Source: JAIXRY01 sp964444515
Lineage (GTDB): Bacteria > Patescibacteriota > Minisyncoccia > Phycocordibacterales > UBA9973
NCBI GenBank assembly: GCA_964444515.1
Contig: CAYUGY010000023.1
Span: 1 to 9,924 of the forward strand
Direction of reading: 5' to 3'
DNA: 9,924 nucleotides
In this document: piece by piece, positions 1 through 5,300 of the stretch
How the letters are laid out: each line of letters opens with the position of its first letter
How positions within the stretch are numbered: the stretch's first letter is position 1
Program-made: the position numbers and the translations under genes
Notes under the pieces: generated by a model
What the model was told of the DNA's origin: nothing
Seen by the model: only the letters and a program-made list of their open reading frames with translations
The model's database searches: none

Positions 1-992
1 ACCTTCTGTGTATTGGTGCTTGTTGGTCGATTTTTAACGACTGCATATGCAGCAGCAGCAGCCACGAGTGTCTTACCGCTACCAACGTCTCCTTCAACGA
101 GTCGGGCCATCGGATGTTCTTTTTCTAAGTCTTCGGCAATTGTTTTGATTGCATTGTTTTGTCCGTCGGTTAGCGGGAAGGGAAGTTTATCGGTGAATTC
201 CTTGATAAGTGCTTTTGTATTTTCGATAGTGTAGGTTTTTTCTTGTGCAAAGCGAGCCTTGTCTTGTAGTCGGATGAGTTGGATCAAAAAGATTTCTTCA
301 AAAGCAAAACGCTTCCGTGCCGCTTCGGCGTGTTCCTTTTTTTGTGGAGAGTGTATCCAGACCAGTGCTTTTTTGATGTCAGGTAATGAATACAATTTCA
401 AAATATGCTCCGGAATATATTCTTCAATACTGTCCAAAATATTTTGATTGAATAATTTTTGGATTGTGTGATACATCCATTTTGATGTAATACCGCGTGT
501 TTCTTGGTAGACAGGATATCCAAAAGAGGAGAGTTGTGTGTCGGTGTTTGCAAATAGTGAATCTGAAATATCAATTGGTAAAGTGTCCAACTTTTCTATT
601 TCGGGATTTTGCATACTTTTGCCATATTGTTCATGAACAGTAATGATGCCAGAGATTTTGACAATGGTGTCGTCTTTGATCATTTTGGCGAGGTATGGTT
701 GATGGAACCAAACAACTTTGATTGTTCCGCTAATATCTTCAAAAAGACCTTCCGCCATCGCAGTTTTGGTTTTGAAGGTCTTTTTGGTTTTGAGTCCGTG
801 AATTTTCCCGAGCAAGGTAACACGTTCTCCATCTTCTGTTCCAGAGACGTATTTGATATCGGTAATATCAGTATACCGAGCAGGGAAGTGATACAGGAGA
901 TCTTCTACAGTGTGTAACTGAAGTCTTCCCAATGCCTTTTTTTGATCGTCGGTCAGTCGACTAATACTCGTAATCGGTGTGGCTAATTGCAT
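1..992 (-). CDS. recG: ATP-dependent DNA helicase RecG, N-terminal part (runs off the left edge)
   Basis: RecG is a superfamily 2 helicase that remodels stalled replication forks and branch-migrates Holliday junctions in the cytoplasm. The reverse-strand translation starts MQLATPITSISRL and stays open to base 1, giving about 330 residues of a family usually near 690. The first ~280 residues match the wedge/OB layout, including VEDLLYHFPARYTD (near residue 30), which is typical of RecG N-termini. The LTDGQNKAI segment precedes the Walker A motif GDVGSGKT at residues 301-308 (bases 69-92), which in RecG follows PMxRL; here it reads PMARLVEGDVGSGKT. The motor domains downstream, including DEAH-type motif II, lie outside the window. 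The ATG at 990-992 is chosen because it gives the family N-terminus and sits 6 nt after a good -10 box; there is no Shine-Dalgarno. Its frame is intact over the whole visible part. It diverges from the lipoprotein gene at 1072. Confidence 0.93.
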   Translation of the reverse strand, partial: MQLATPITSISRLTDDQKKALGRLQLHTVEDLLYHFPARYTDITDIKYVSGTEDGERVTLLGKIHGLKTKKTFKTKTAMAEGLFEDISGTIKVVWFHQPYLAKMIKDDTIVKISGIITVHEQYGKSMQNPEIEKLDTLPIDISDSLFANTDTQLSSFGYPVYQETRGITSKWMYHTIQKLFNQNILDSIEEYIPEHILKLYSLPDIKKALVWIHSPQKKEHAEAARKRFAFEEIFLIQLIRLQDKARFAQEKTYTIENTKALIKEFTDKLPFPLTDGQNNAIKTIAEDLEKEHPMARLVEGDVGSGKTLVAAAAAYAVVKNRPTSTNTQK

Positions 993-998
993 ATATAT

Positions 999-1027
999 AG
1001 TATAACGTAAATTTGCTTATTTCTTAA
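999..1027 (-). promoter_or_regulatory. recG promoter, predicted leaderless
   Basis: On the minus strand, TTAAGA (1022-1027) and TATACT (999-1004) are separated by exactly 17 nt, matching sigma70-type -35 (4/6) and -10 (5/6) boxes. Only 6 nt separate the -10 from the recG ATG, so the predicted transcription start falls on or next to the A of the start codon. Confidence 0.6.
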
Positions 1028-1054
1028 AAAAGAGTAGAGTATATGACGGAAATA

Positions 1055-1060
1055 TACAAT
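1055..1060 (+). promoter_or_regulatory. Possible -10 box for the lipoprotein gene
   Basis: TACAAT (5/6 of TATAAT) lies 11 nt before the ATG at 1072. No recognisable -35 is seen 16-18 nt upstream. If used, the leader would be only about 4-5 nt. The intergenic stretch 993-1071 thus carries divergent promoters. Confidence 0.35.
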
Positions 1061-1071
1061 ACGCTGTACAA

Positions 1072-1494
1072 ATGAAAACACTATGGTTTACCTTACTTCT
1101 ATTAGCTTGTTCGGAAAAAGAAGAAATGTTGCCCGAATTTGATTTACCTGTAGCAACACCAAAAACAAATGAAATTTTGATCTGGGATATTGCTTCTCTT
1201 GAAACAACAAGAGAAGATCGAATCAGTTTTTTACTGAATCAAGATTCAGCTTTTCGTCACACTAGAGAAGGGTATTCGTATGACGGAAGGTTTCGAGTGC
1301 ATGATAGCGGTTTTGCACTCACTGATACCGTTTGGTATCAGAACGGAGAAAAAGATTCTTTATTACAAAAAATGAGAAGACTTTCAGTTGATTTTCCCAA
1401 TACTCGATTTTTTGTAATGTCATTTAGTCTTAAAGAAGATTCTTTGTCTTGGTACAAAGAACAAGGTTATTCTCTCTGGTTCAAACAGTTATAA
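1072..1494 (+). CDS. Small putative lipoprotein of unknown function
   Basis: This 140-residue protein is not recognised. Its N-terminus MKTLWFTLLLLACSEKEE is a short type II signal peptide: one lysine, a hydrophobic run, and an LLAC lipobox with Cys13 as the predicted lipidated residue. That predicts export and membrane anchoring, with a mature chain of about 128 residues. The mature part is rich in charged and aromatic residues, has no further membrane segment, and contains repeated Asp-Ser pairs (for example NQDSAF, KEDSLSW). The C-terminus EQGYSLWFKQL is aromatic. It is the only plus-strand gene in the window, stands alone between divergent recG and a convergent two-component unit, and ends at a hairpin terminator 4 nt past the stop. 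No Shine-Dalgarno precedes the ATG. The lipoprotein call is firm from the motif; the function is unknown. Confidence 0.72.
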   Translation: MKTLWFTLLLLACSEKEEMLPEFDLPVATPKTNEILIWDIASLETTREDRISFLLNQDSAFRHTREGYSYDGRFRVHDSGFALTDTVWYQNGEKDSLLQKMRRLSVDFPNTRFFVMSFSLKEDSLSWYKEQGYSLWFKQL

Positions 1495-1497
1495 ATA

Positions 1498-1526
1498 TAA
1501 AAGCCCCTAATAAGGGCTTTTAATTT
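1498..1526. terminator. Bidirectional intrinsic terminator
   Basis: AAAAGCCC (1499-1506) pairs with GGGCTTTT (1514-1521) around a 7-nt loop, and a further T-A pair closes the base at 1498/1522. Both arms end in A/T tracts, so it can serve the lipoprotein gene on the plus strand and the response regulator gene (stop at 1536-1538) on the minus strand. Confidence 0.85.
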
Positions 1527-1535
1527 TCTTCAATA

Positions 1536-1907
1536 TTATTTCAATAGTTCTTGAATTTTTGTAACAAGCTCATCTAAGGTGAAGTTAGATTTAACCATGA
1601 ATTCATTTGCTCCCAATTCTTTTGCTTTGTTCATATCTGCTTCTTCTGCCAAGTTTGAGAAAATAATTACCGGTGTTTCTTTTGTTTTTGCATTTTCACG
1701 AAGTTTTTTGAGTATACCGAAACCATCTGTTCCACCAGGAAGCACAAGGTCCAAAATGATAACATCAGGAACAATCTCTTCTAATGTTTTTTCCGCCTCA
1801 GCAATATTTCCTGCGGTGTGTACATCAAAACCACTCTTGGTTAGTTTTCCAGCAGCCAAGCCTTGTAAAAATGAATCATCTTCAACTATCAGTATTTTTT
1901 GTGCCAT
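1536..1907 (-). CDS. Single-domain (receiver-only) response regulator
   Basis: This is a CheY-like REC domain of 123 residues and nothing else. The acidic pocket E9-D10-D11, phospho-acceptor Asp53 (in VIILDLVLP), Ser84 and Lys106 of the receiver fold are all present. The loop after the aspartate reads LPGGTDGFGILKKL, with one extra residue compared with the common PGMDG form. There is no DNA-binding or enzymatic output domain, so it should act by protein-protein contact or as a phosphorelay intermediate. Its gene follows the histidine kinase gene by 18 nt in the same direction, so that kinase is the likely phosphodonor (inference from context). A possible promoter of its own overlaps the end of the kinase gene. 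No Shine-Dalgarno precedes the ATG. The gene ends at the shared terminator at 1498-1526. Confidence 0.93.
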   Translation of the reverse strand: MAQKILIVEDDSFLQGLAAGKLTKSGFDVHTAGNIAEAEKTLEEIVPDVIILDLVLPGGTDGFGILKKLRENAKTKETPVIIFSNLAEEADMNKAKELGANEFMVKSNFTLDELVTKIQELLK

Positions 1908-1914
1908 ATGTTCT

Positions 1915-1943
1915 AGTGTAGTCTACTATTTGGTAGGTTGCAA
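1915..1943 (-). promoter_or_regulatory. Possible internal promoter for the response regulator
   Basis: On the minus strand, TTGCAA (1938-1943) and TACACT (1915-1920) are 17 nt apart, each matching 4/6 of consensus. The -10 ends 7 nt before the response regulator ATG, repeating the leaderless spacing seen at other genes here. It overlaps the last codons and stop of the kinase gene, so the regulator could be made in excess of the kinase. Confidence 0.38.
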
Positions 1944-2669
1944 GGGTAATCTTACAAAGAATGTTGTCCCAGTATTGCTCGACTCAAAACGAATTGTTCC
2001 ACCATGATATTCCACGATATTTTTGGTTGTATAGAGTCCTAGTCCGCTACCAATAGAATCAACAACCTTTGCGTTGTCTGCCCGGAAGAACTTTTGGAAA
2101 ATAGTTGCCTGTGCCTCGAGTGGAATTCCAATACCGGTATCTTTGACAGAAACCTCAATACCATTTTCTTGTTCATGAACAGAAATAAAAATTTTGTCAT
2201 TTTCGTTGCTGTATTTGATTGCATTTTCGATTAAGTTTTGGAATACGACACGAATTTTTTCCTTGTCGGCAATGATGTGTTTAACAGGATTGTTTTTTAA
2301 GAAAATAATTTCAATATGTTTTTTGTATGTTTCTCCAGAGAAATCAAAAATAAGTTCATCGATTAACCCCATCAAATCAACTTCTTCATATGTGTATTTG
2401 AGCGCACTGTCTTCAGTGTGGTTGATAGTAAGCATTTCATTCACAAAAGCAATCATTCGTTCGTTGCTTGAAAATGCTTTTTTGATTAAATCATCTTGTT
2501 CAGGAGTAAGTGGTCCAAAATCTTTATCGATAAACATTTTGAGTATCCATTTGAGCGCTGAAAGAGAGGTGCGTAATTGGTGTGCTGAGATTGAAATCAG
2601 ATCACTTTTTAATCCATTTAATTCGGTCAGTTTTTGTATTTCAGCTTTGAGTTGTTCTGTTTCGTTCAT
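1926..2669 (-). CDS. Soluble sensor histidine kinase (HisKA + HATPase_c) without sensor domain
   Basis: This 247-residue protein autophosphorylates on histidine and should pass the phosphate to a receiver. A short N-terminal helix (1-20) leads directly into the dimerisation/phospho-acceptor domain, with the H-box SAHQLRTSLSALKW and His30. The usual proline after RT is a serine here. The ATPase domain has the N-box NLIENAIKYS (Asn149), the G1 box DTGIGIP (177-183), the F-box IFQKFFRAD (190-198) and the G2 box GSGLGLYTTKNIV (207-219). All catalytic motifs look intact. There is no transmembrane segment, HAMP, PAS or GAF domain, so the signal must come from a partner protein or from the short N-terminus. 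The gene has its own -10 8 nt before the ATG, just after the terminator of the upstream gene, and is followed 18 nt later by a receiver-only regulator. Confidence 0.93.
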   Translation of the reverse strand: MNETEQLKAEIQKLTELNGLKSDLISISAHQLRTSLSALKWILKMFIDKDFGPLTPEQDDLIKKAFSSNERMIAFVNEMLTINHTEDSALKYTYEEVDLMGLIDELIFDFSGETYKKHIEIIFLKNNPVKHIIADKEKIRVVFQNLIENAIKYSNENDKIFISVHEQENGIEVSVKDTGIGIPLEAQATIFQKFFRADNAKVVDSIGSGLGLYTTKNIVEYHGGTIRFESSNTGTTFFVRLPLQPTK

Positions 2670-2677
2670 ATGGTTAG

Positions 2678-2683
2678 ATTATA
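2678..2683 (-). promoter_or_regulatory. Consensus -10 box of the kinase gene, predicted leaderless
   Basis: TATAAT (6/6) lies on the minus strand 8 nt before the kinase ATG and directly follows the U-tract of the upstream terminator. The -35 region (around 2701-2706, TTTCAA, 3/6) is poor and falls in the terminator loop. No Shine-Dalgarno is present, so a leader of 0-2 nt is predicted. Confidence 0.55.
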
Positions 2684-2684
2684 T

Positions 2685-2713
2685 AAAAAAAACCGCTCTA
2701 TTGAAAGAGCGGT
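2685..2713 (-). terminator. Intrinsic terminator overlapping the end of the 166-residue gene
   Basis: On the minus strand ACCGCTCT (2706-2713) pairs perfectly with AGAGCGGT (2692-2699) around a 6-nt loop and is followed by eight T. The last codons and the TAG stop (2698-2700) of the upstream gene are inside the hairpin. Confidence 0.88.
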
Positions 2714-3198
2714 AAGCTTGCTACCAACAAGTTTTCTTTTCGGAGTTCTTCTGCTGGGGTAATTTCTTCCACAGAGAAGTTTTTTGTGAAGTAACCATGT
2801 GTTCCTTTCGGTATTATTGTTTTTTCTTCTAGAGCACTGTTTATTATTTTTATAATATCAAAATAATTTTTAGTAGAATTTCCTTTGAAAACAATTAAAT
2901 ACTCTTGTGATTTTGGTAAAAGAAATGATTCATTTTTCTTGGCAATAAGAAGAGGGATTTTTTTATTTTCAGCTAGGCGAAAGGCTCCTGTAGTTAGTTC
3001 GTAATCATCTGTTTCAAGAATAATTATATCCTTCGGTGTGTCAACGAATTCTTTTTTGTGAATTACAATAGGACCTTCGTCAGCTAAAGATGTCTTAAAA
3101 AGTTCTTGTTGTCCATGCGTTTCAATGTCTTTTTTTGTGCAATAGATAAAACTATTGTCTGAAAACAAGTCGGTGTCTGTAAAAATAAAAATATTCAT
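2698..3198 (-). CDS. Hypothetical protein, 166 residues
   Basis: I do not recognise this protein. It starts MNIFIFTDTDLF and has no signal peptide or membrane segment, so it is probably cytosolic. Several short hydrophobic strands (NIFIFTD, PIVIHK, DIIILETDD, IPLLIAKK, EYLIVFKG) alternate with helical stretches such as YFDIIKIINSALEE (about residues 112-125). This resembles a Rossmann-like or receiver-like alpha/beta fold, though no catalytic motif can be named. The tail, about residues 126-166, is polar, then ends in the hydrophobic segment NLLVASLPLFQ. It lies just before a soluble kinase that lacks a sensor domain, but a strong terminator separates them, so a functional link is only a possibility. 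The ATG is the first in frame after a possible promoter; no Shine-Dalgarno is seen. Confidence 0.7.
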   Translation of the reverse strand: MNIFIFTDTDLFSDNSFIYCTKKDIETHGQQELFKTSLADEGPIVIHKKEFVDTPKDIIILETDDYELTTGAFRLAENKKIPLLIAKKNESFLLPKSQEYLIVFKGNSTKNYFDIIKIINSALEEKTIIPKGTHGYFTKNFSVEEITPAEELRKENLLVASLPLFQ

Positions 3199-3224
3199 TT
3201 GTAAAAAAAGAATTAACCATATTA

Positions 3225-3254
3225 AGAATACGTCAGAATACAGTCACTGGTCAA
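3225..3254 (-). promoter_or_regulatory. Possible promoter for the 166-residue gene
   Basis: On the minus strand TTGACC (3249-3254, 5/6) and TATTCT (3225-3230, 4/6) are 18 nt apart in the 70-bp space after the pseudouridine synthase gene. This would give a leader of about 20 nt, longer than the other promoters here. No terminator is seen in this intergenic space, so readthrough from upstream is also possible. Confidence 0.4.
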
Positions 3255-3268
3255 TGTAGACAGATTTT

Positions 3269-3991
3269 TTATTTGATGCCCAAACGAGTCAAAAATTCTT
3301 CGAGTGTCTTGCCTGAGATTTCCTCATGTTCATTCGGTCGAATATTTCCAAGTTCGATATTTTCAATTCTAAATCGTTCGAGTTTTTGCACTTTGTATCC
3401 GAGTGATCCGCACATCTTTCGAATCTGACGATTTTTGCCTTCAGTGAGTACGATATCAAAGACGTTTTCTTCAACACGTCGAATCTTTGCTGGTTTTGTT
3501 TTTTCTTTTGGTGAAATACGAACACCTTCACGCATTTTTGCTAGGAATTGATGAGTGATTTTTTTGTCTACCATTACACGGTATTCTTTTTCGTGGATTT
3601 TGCTTGGGTTGAGTAGTTTGTCAGTAACTCGTCCATCATTTGTCATGATCAAAAGCCCAGAAGAATCTTTGTCGAGACGTCCGACAGGGAATACCTCTAC
3701 ATCAAAATCTGCGACATCTTTGACTGCTTTTTCGTGAGCAGACGCTCCGACGGTCACGACACTTGCTGGTTTGTTATATGCAAAATAACTAAAATCTTTT
3801 TTGTAAGAACCATCAATACTGATTGTGTCTGTTGGTCGAACTTTCATACCAAGTTGTGCAACTTTTCCGTTTACAAAAACCTTACCTTTTTCGATAAGTT
3901 CATCAGCGGTGTTTCTGGTTGCGATACCAAGTTCACTCATTCGTCGATTGATACGAACAGCAGTATTTGTGTTGAGTAAGATTTTTTTCAT
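3269..3991 (-). CDS. RsuA/RluB-family rRNA pseudouridine synthase
   Basis: Enzymes of this family isomerise a specific uridine in 16S or 23S rRNA to pseudouridine. From the chosen start (MKKILLNTN, 240 residues) an S4 RNA-binding domain covers about residues 12-60 (RINRRMSELGIATR, GKVFVNGK). The catalytic domain follows, with YFAYNKPASVVT (69-80) and the active-site motif GRLDKDSSGLLIMTNDG, where Asp107 is the catalytic aspartate. The common T in RLDxxTSGLL is S here. The later motif EGKNRQIRKMCGSLGY is intact. RsuA, RluB, RluE and RluF cannot be told apart by eye, so no symbol is given. An upstream in-frame ATG at 4012 would add seven residues (MYFSLLS); 3991 fits the family N-terminus better. 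Neither start has a Shine-Dalgarno. Its promoter lies in the 3' end of the MFS gene. Confidence 0.92.
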   Translation of the reverse strand: MKKILLNTNTAVRINRRMSELGIATRNTADELIEKGKVFVNGKVAQLGMKVRPTDTISIDGSYKKDFSYFAYNKPASVVTVGASAHEKAVKDVADFDVEVFPVGRLDKDSSGLLIMTNDGRVTDKLLNPSKIHEKEYRVMVDKKITHQFLAKMREGVRISPKEKTKPAKIRRVEENVFDIVLTEGKNRQIRKMCGSLGYKVQKLERFRIENIELGNIRPNEHEEISGKTLEEFLTRLGIK

Positions 3992-4035
3992 TGAGAGTAA
4001 AGAGAAATACATCGGGGTATTTCTACGATAACTAA

Positions 4036-4064
4036 ACTATACAGTAATTTATGATATATGTAAA
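4036..4064 (-). promoter_or_regulatory. Promoter of the pseudouridine synthase gene, overlapping the MFS 3' end
   Basis: On the minus strand TTTACA (4059-4064, 5/6) and TATAGT (4036-4041, 5/6) are exactly 17 nt apart. The -35 box is within the last codons of the MFS gene and the -10 is just past its stop. The expected transcription start near 4030 gives a leader of about 20 nt to the ATG at 4012 or about 40 nt to 3991. Confidence 0.68.
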
Positions 4065-5218
4065 GTTTCTGTTTCAGTGACTTTAGAGCTTTTTAGTAGT
4101 GGAATAAATATAAAACTAAGTGCCAAAATACTACTCAAGATAAAAAAGAGGCTCACTAACGGAAGTTTGAAATACAGTAGTGCGGTAGCAAGTATTGGTC
4201 CAATAACATACGCAAAAGGAGACATGTCTCGATATAACGAAAGAATGTGTGTATCACTATCTGTTATTTGTCGGAAGAAATATGTATCATTACAAACTTC
4301 TATTGTTGCTGCTCCTACTCGAGTGAAAAATAGCACTATTACTAAAAATACTAAATTGCCTTGCTCAACAAAAGGAAGCGTTGCTGTTGCGCCGATTATC
4401 ACCACAAAACCACCTGCGAGTATAAGGCGAAGCGATGCACCTTTGTCGATATATCTACCGATAGGGTATTGCACCAAGACAAACGCTGAGAGCATTATTG
4501 AAAAGATAATTCCAAGCTGTTCCCACGATATATGTAGTGTTTCCCGAAGATACAGCGGTGTGTAAATTACCATCCAAGAAAAGAAAAACTGTAGGAGAAA
4601 GCTTAGTACAACAATCGGCCACAAGGTACTTCTTTGGGAGACCGTACGAAGTGTTTCTGAAAGCGTCTTTCTTGTATAGTGTTTATCTTCATAGTTTTTT
4701 ATCAAAAAGATACTTAGTAAAACCGCAAGGAATACAATACTCGATGCCCCAAGATATACGAGCGGTAGGCCTGCGCCAGCTAATCTACTTGAAAACAGTG
4801 GTGCAAACACCCATCCAATATTACTAATCATCAAATATAGTCCACGAATTTTTCCAACATCAACTGTTGTGCTCCAATGTTCAATAAAAACATCAAGAGA
4901 GAAGAACACCAGTGTATTGATGACAATATATGCAATAAGCGCAACAACACCAACTGCTTGAGAGGGGATTTTTGACAACGTTAATAGTAAAAGAACGGTC
5001 AGTGACAATAGTCCAAGGAATGTTTTTCTGTTTCCAAAAAGATTGAGTATTCGTGGAAAAAAAGACAAACAAACAAGGGTACACAAAGAAGCTACCGCAT
5101 ATAATATGCCGGTCAATTTTTCACCCACGAGTGATTGTGCAATACTTGAATTAACATATGCAGTTAGTGCACTGTGAAAACAAAAAAGAAAAGCAATGAC
5201 ATAGATACGTCGTAACAT
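4049..5218 (-). CDS. Major facilitator superfamily permease
   Basis: This is a polytopic inner-membrane transporter of 389 residues, the usual MFS size. About 11-12 hydrophobic segments are visible, split into two halves by a charged cytoplasmic loop (about residues 174-198, KNYEDKHYTRKTL...). The second half carries the MFS motif-A-like sequence PIGRYIDKG (252-260). The matching first-half loop reads RILNLFGNRKTF (56-67), a weaker version. These features fit secondary transport driven by an ion gradient; the substrate cannot be read from the sequence, and drug or metabolite export are equally possible. The ATG sits 6 nt after a perfect extended -10 and inside an inverted repeat that may be an operator. 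The gene lies downstream of the RNase J terminator, so it is a separate unit. No Shine-Dalgarno is present. Confidence 0.9.
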   Translation of the reverse strand: MLRRIYVIAFLFCFHSALTAYVNSSIAQSLVGEKLTGILYAVASLCTLVCLSFFPRILNLFGNRKTFLGLLSLTVLLLLTLSKIPSQAVGVVALIAYIVINTLVFFSLDVFIEHWSTTVDVGKIRGLYLMISNIGWVFAPLFSSRLAGAGLPLVYLGASSIVFLAVLLSIFLIKNYEDKHYTRKTLSETLRTVSQRSTLWPIVVLSFLLQFFFSWMVIYTPLYLRETLHISWEQLGIIFSIMLSAFVLVQYPIGRYIDKGASLRLILAGGFVVIIGATATLPFVEQGNLVFLVIVLFFTRVGAATIEVCNDTYFFRQITDSDTHILSLYRDMSPFAYVIGPILATALLYFKLPLVSLFFILSSILALSFIFIPLLKSSKVTETETLHIS

Positions 5219-5243
5219 TACTTTATTATAACAAAGTAATGTT
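5214..5243. promoter_or_regulatory. Perfect 11-bp inverted repeat around the MFS -10 box: candidate operator
   Basis: AACATTACTTT (5214-5224) and AAAGTAATGTT (5233-5243) are exact reverse complements with an 8-nt spacer that contains the -10 box. The left arm includes the MFS start codon. A bound dimeric repressor would block RNA polymerase; in RNA only the left arm would be transcribed, so a hairpin in the mRNA is not expected. No regulator gene is adjacent. Confidence 0.55.
5225..5233 (-). promoter_or_regulatory. Extended -10 promoter of the MFS gene, predicted leaderless
   Basis: The minus strand reads TGTTATAAT, a perfect TGn extended -10, ending 6 nt before the ATG at 5218. The -35 region is poor (3/6), which is common for extended -10 promoters. 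The predicted start site coincides with the start codon. Confidence 0.65.
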
Positions 5244-5260
5244 CGAATGACCTGTTTATC

Positions 5261-5300
5261 AAAAATAAAACACCCAACAATTGTTGGGTGTTTTATTTTT
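5261..5300. terminator. Perfect 40-bp palindromic bidirectional terminator
   Basis: Bases 5261-5280 and 5281-5300 are exact reverse complements with no spacer. The GC core is CACCCAACAA / TTGTTGGGTG, flanked by A-rich and T-rich arms that provide a U-tract on either strand. It directly follows, and touches, the RNase J stop codon (5300-5302) and separates that gene from the MFS promoter. Confidence 0.88.

Noticed and set aside
3289..3531. Overlapping minus-strand 80-codon frame within the pseudouridine synthase gene
   Set aside because: It is a +1/+2 frame shadow of a conserved catalytic region with no protein-like pattern of its own.
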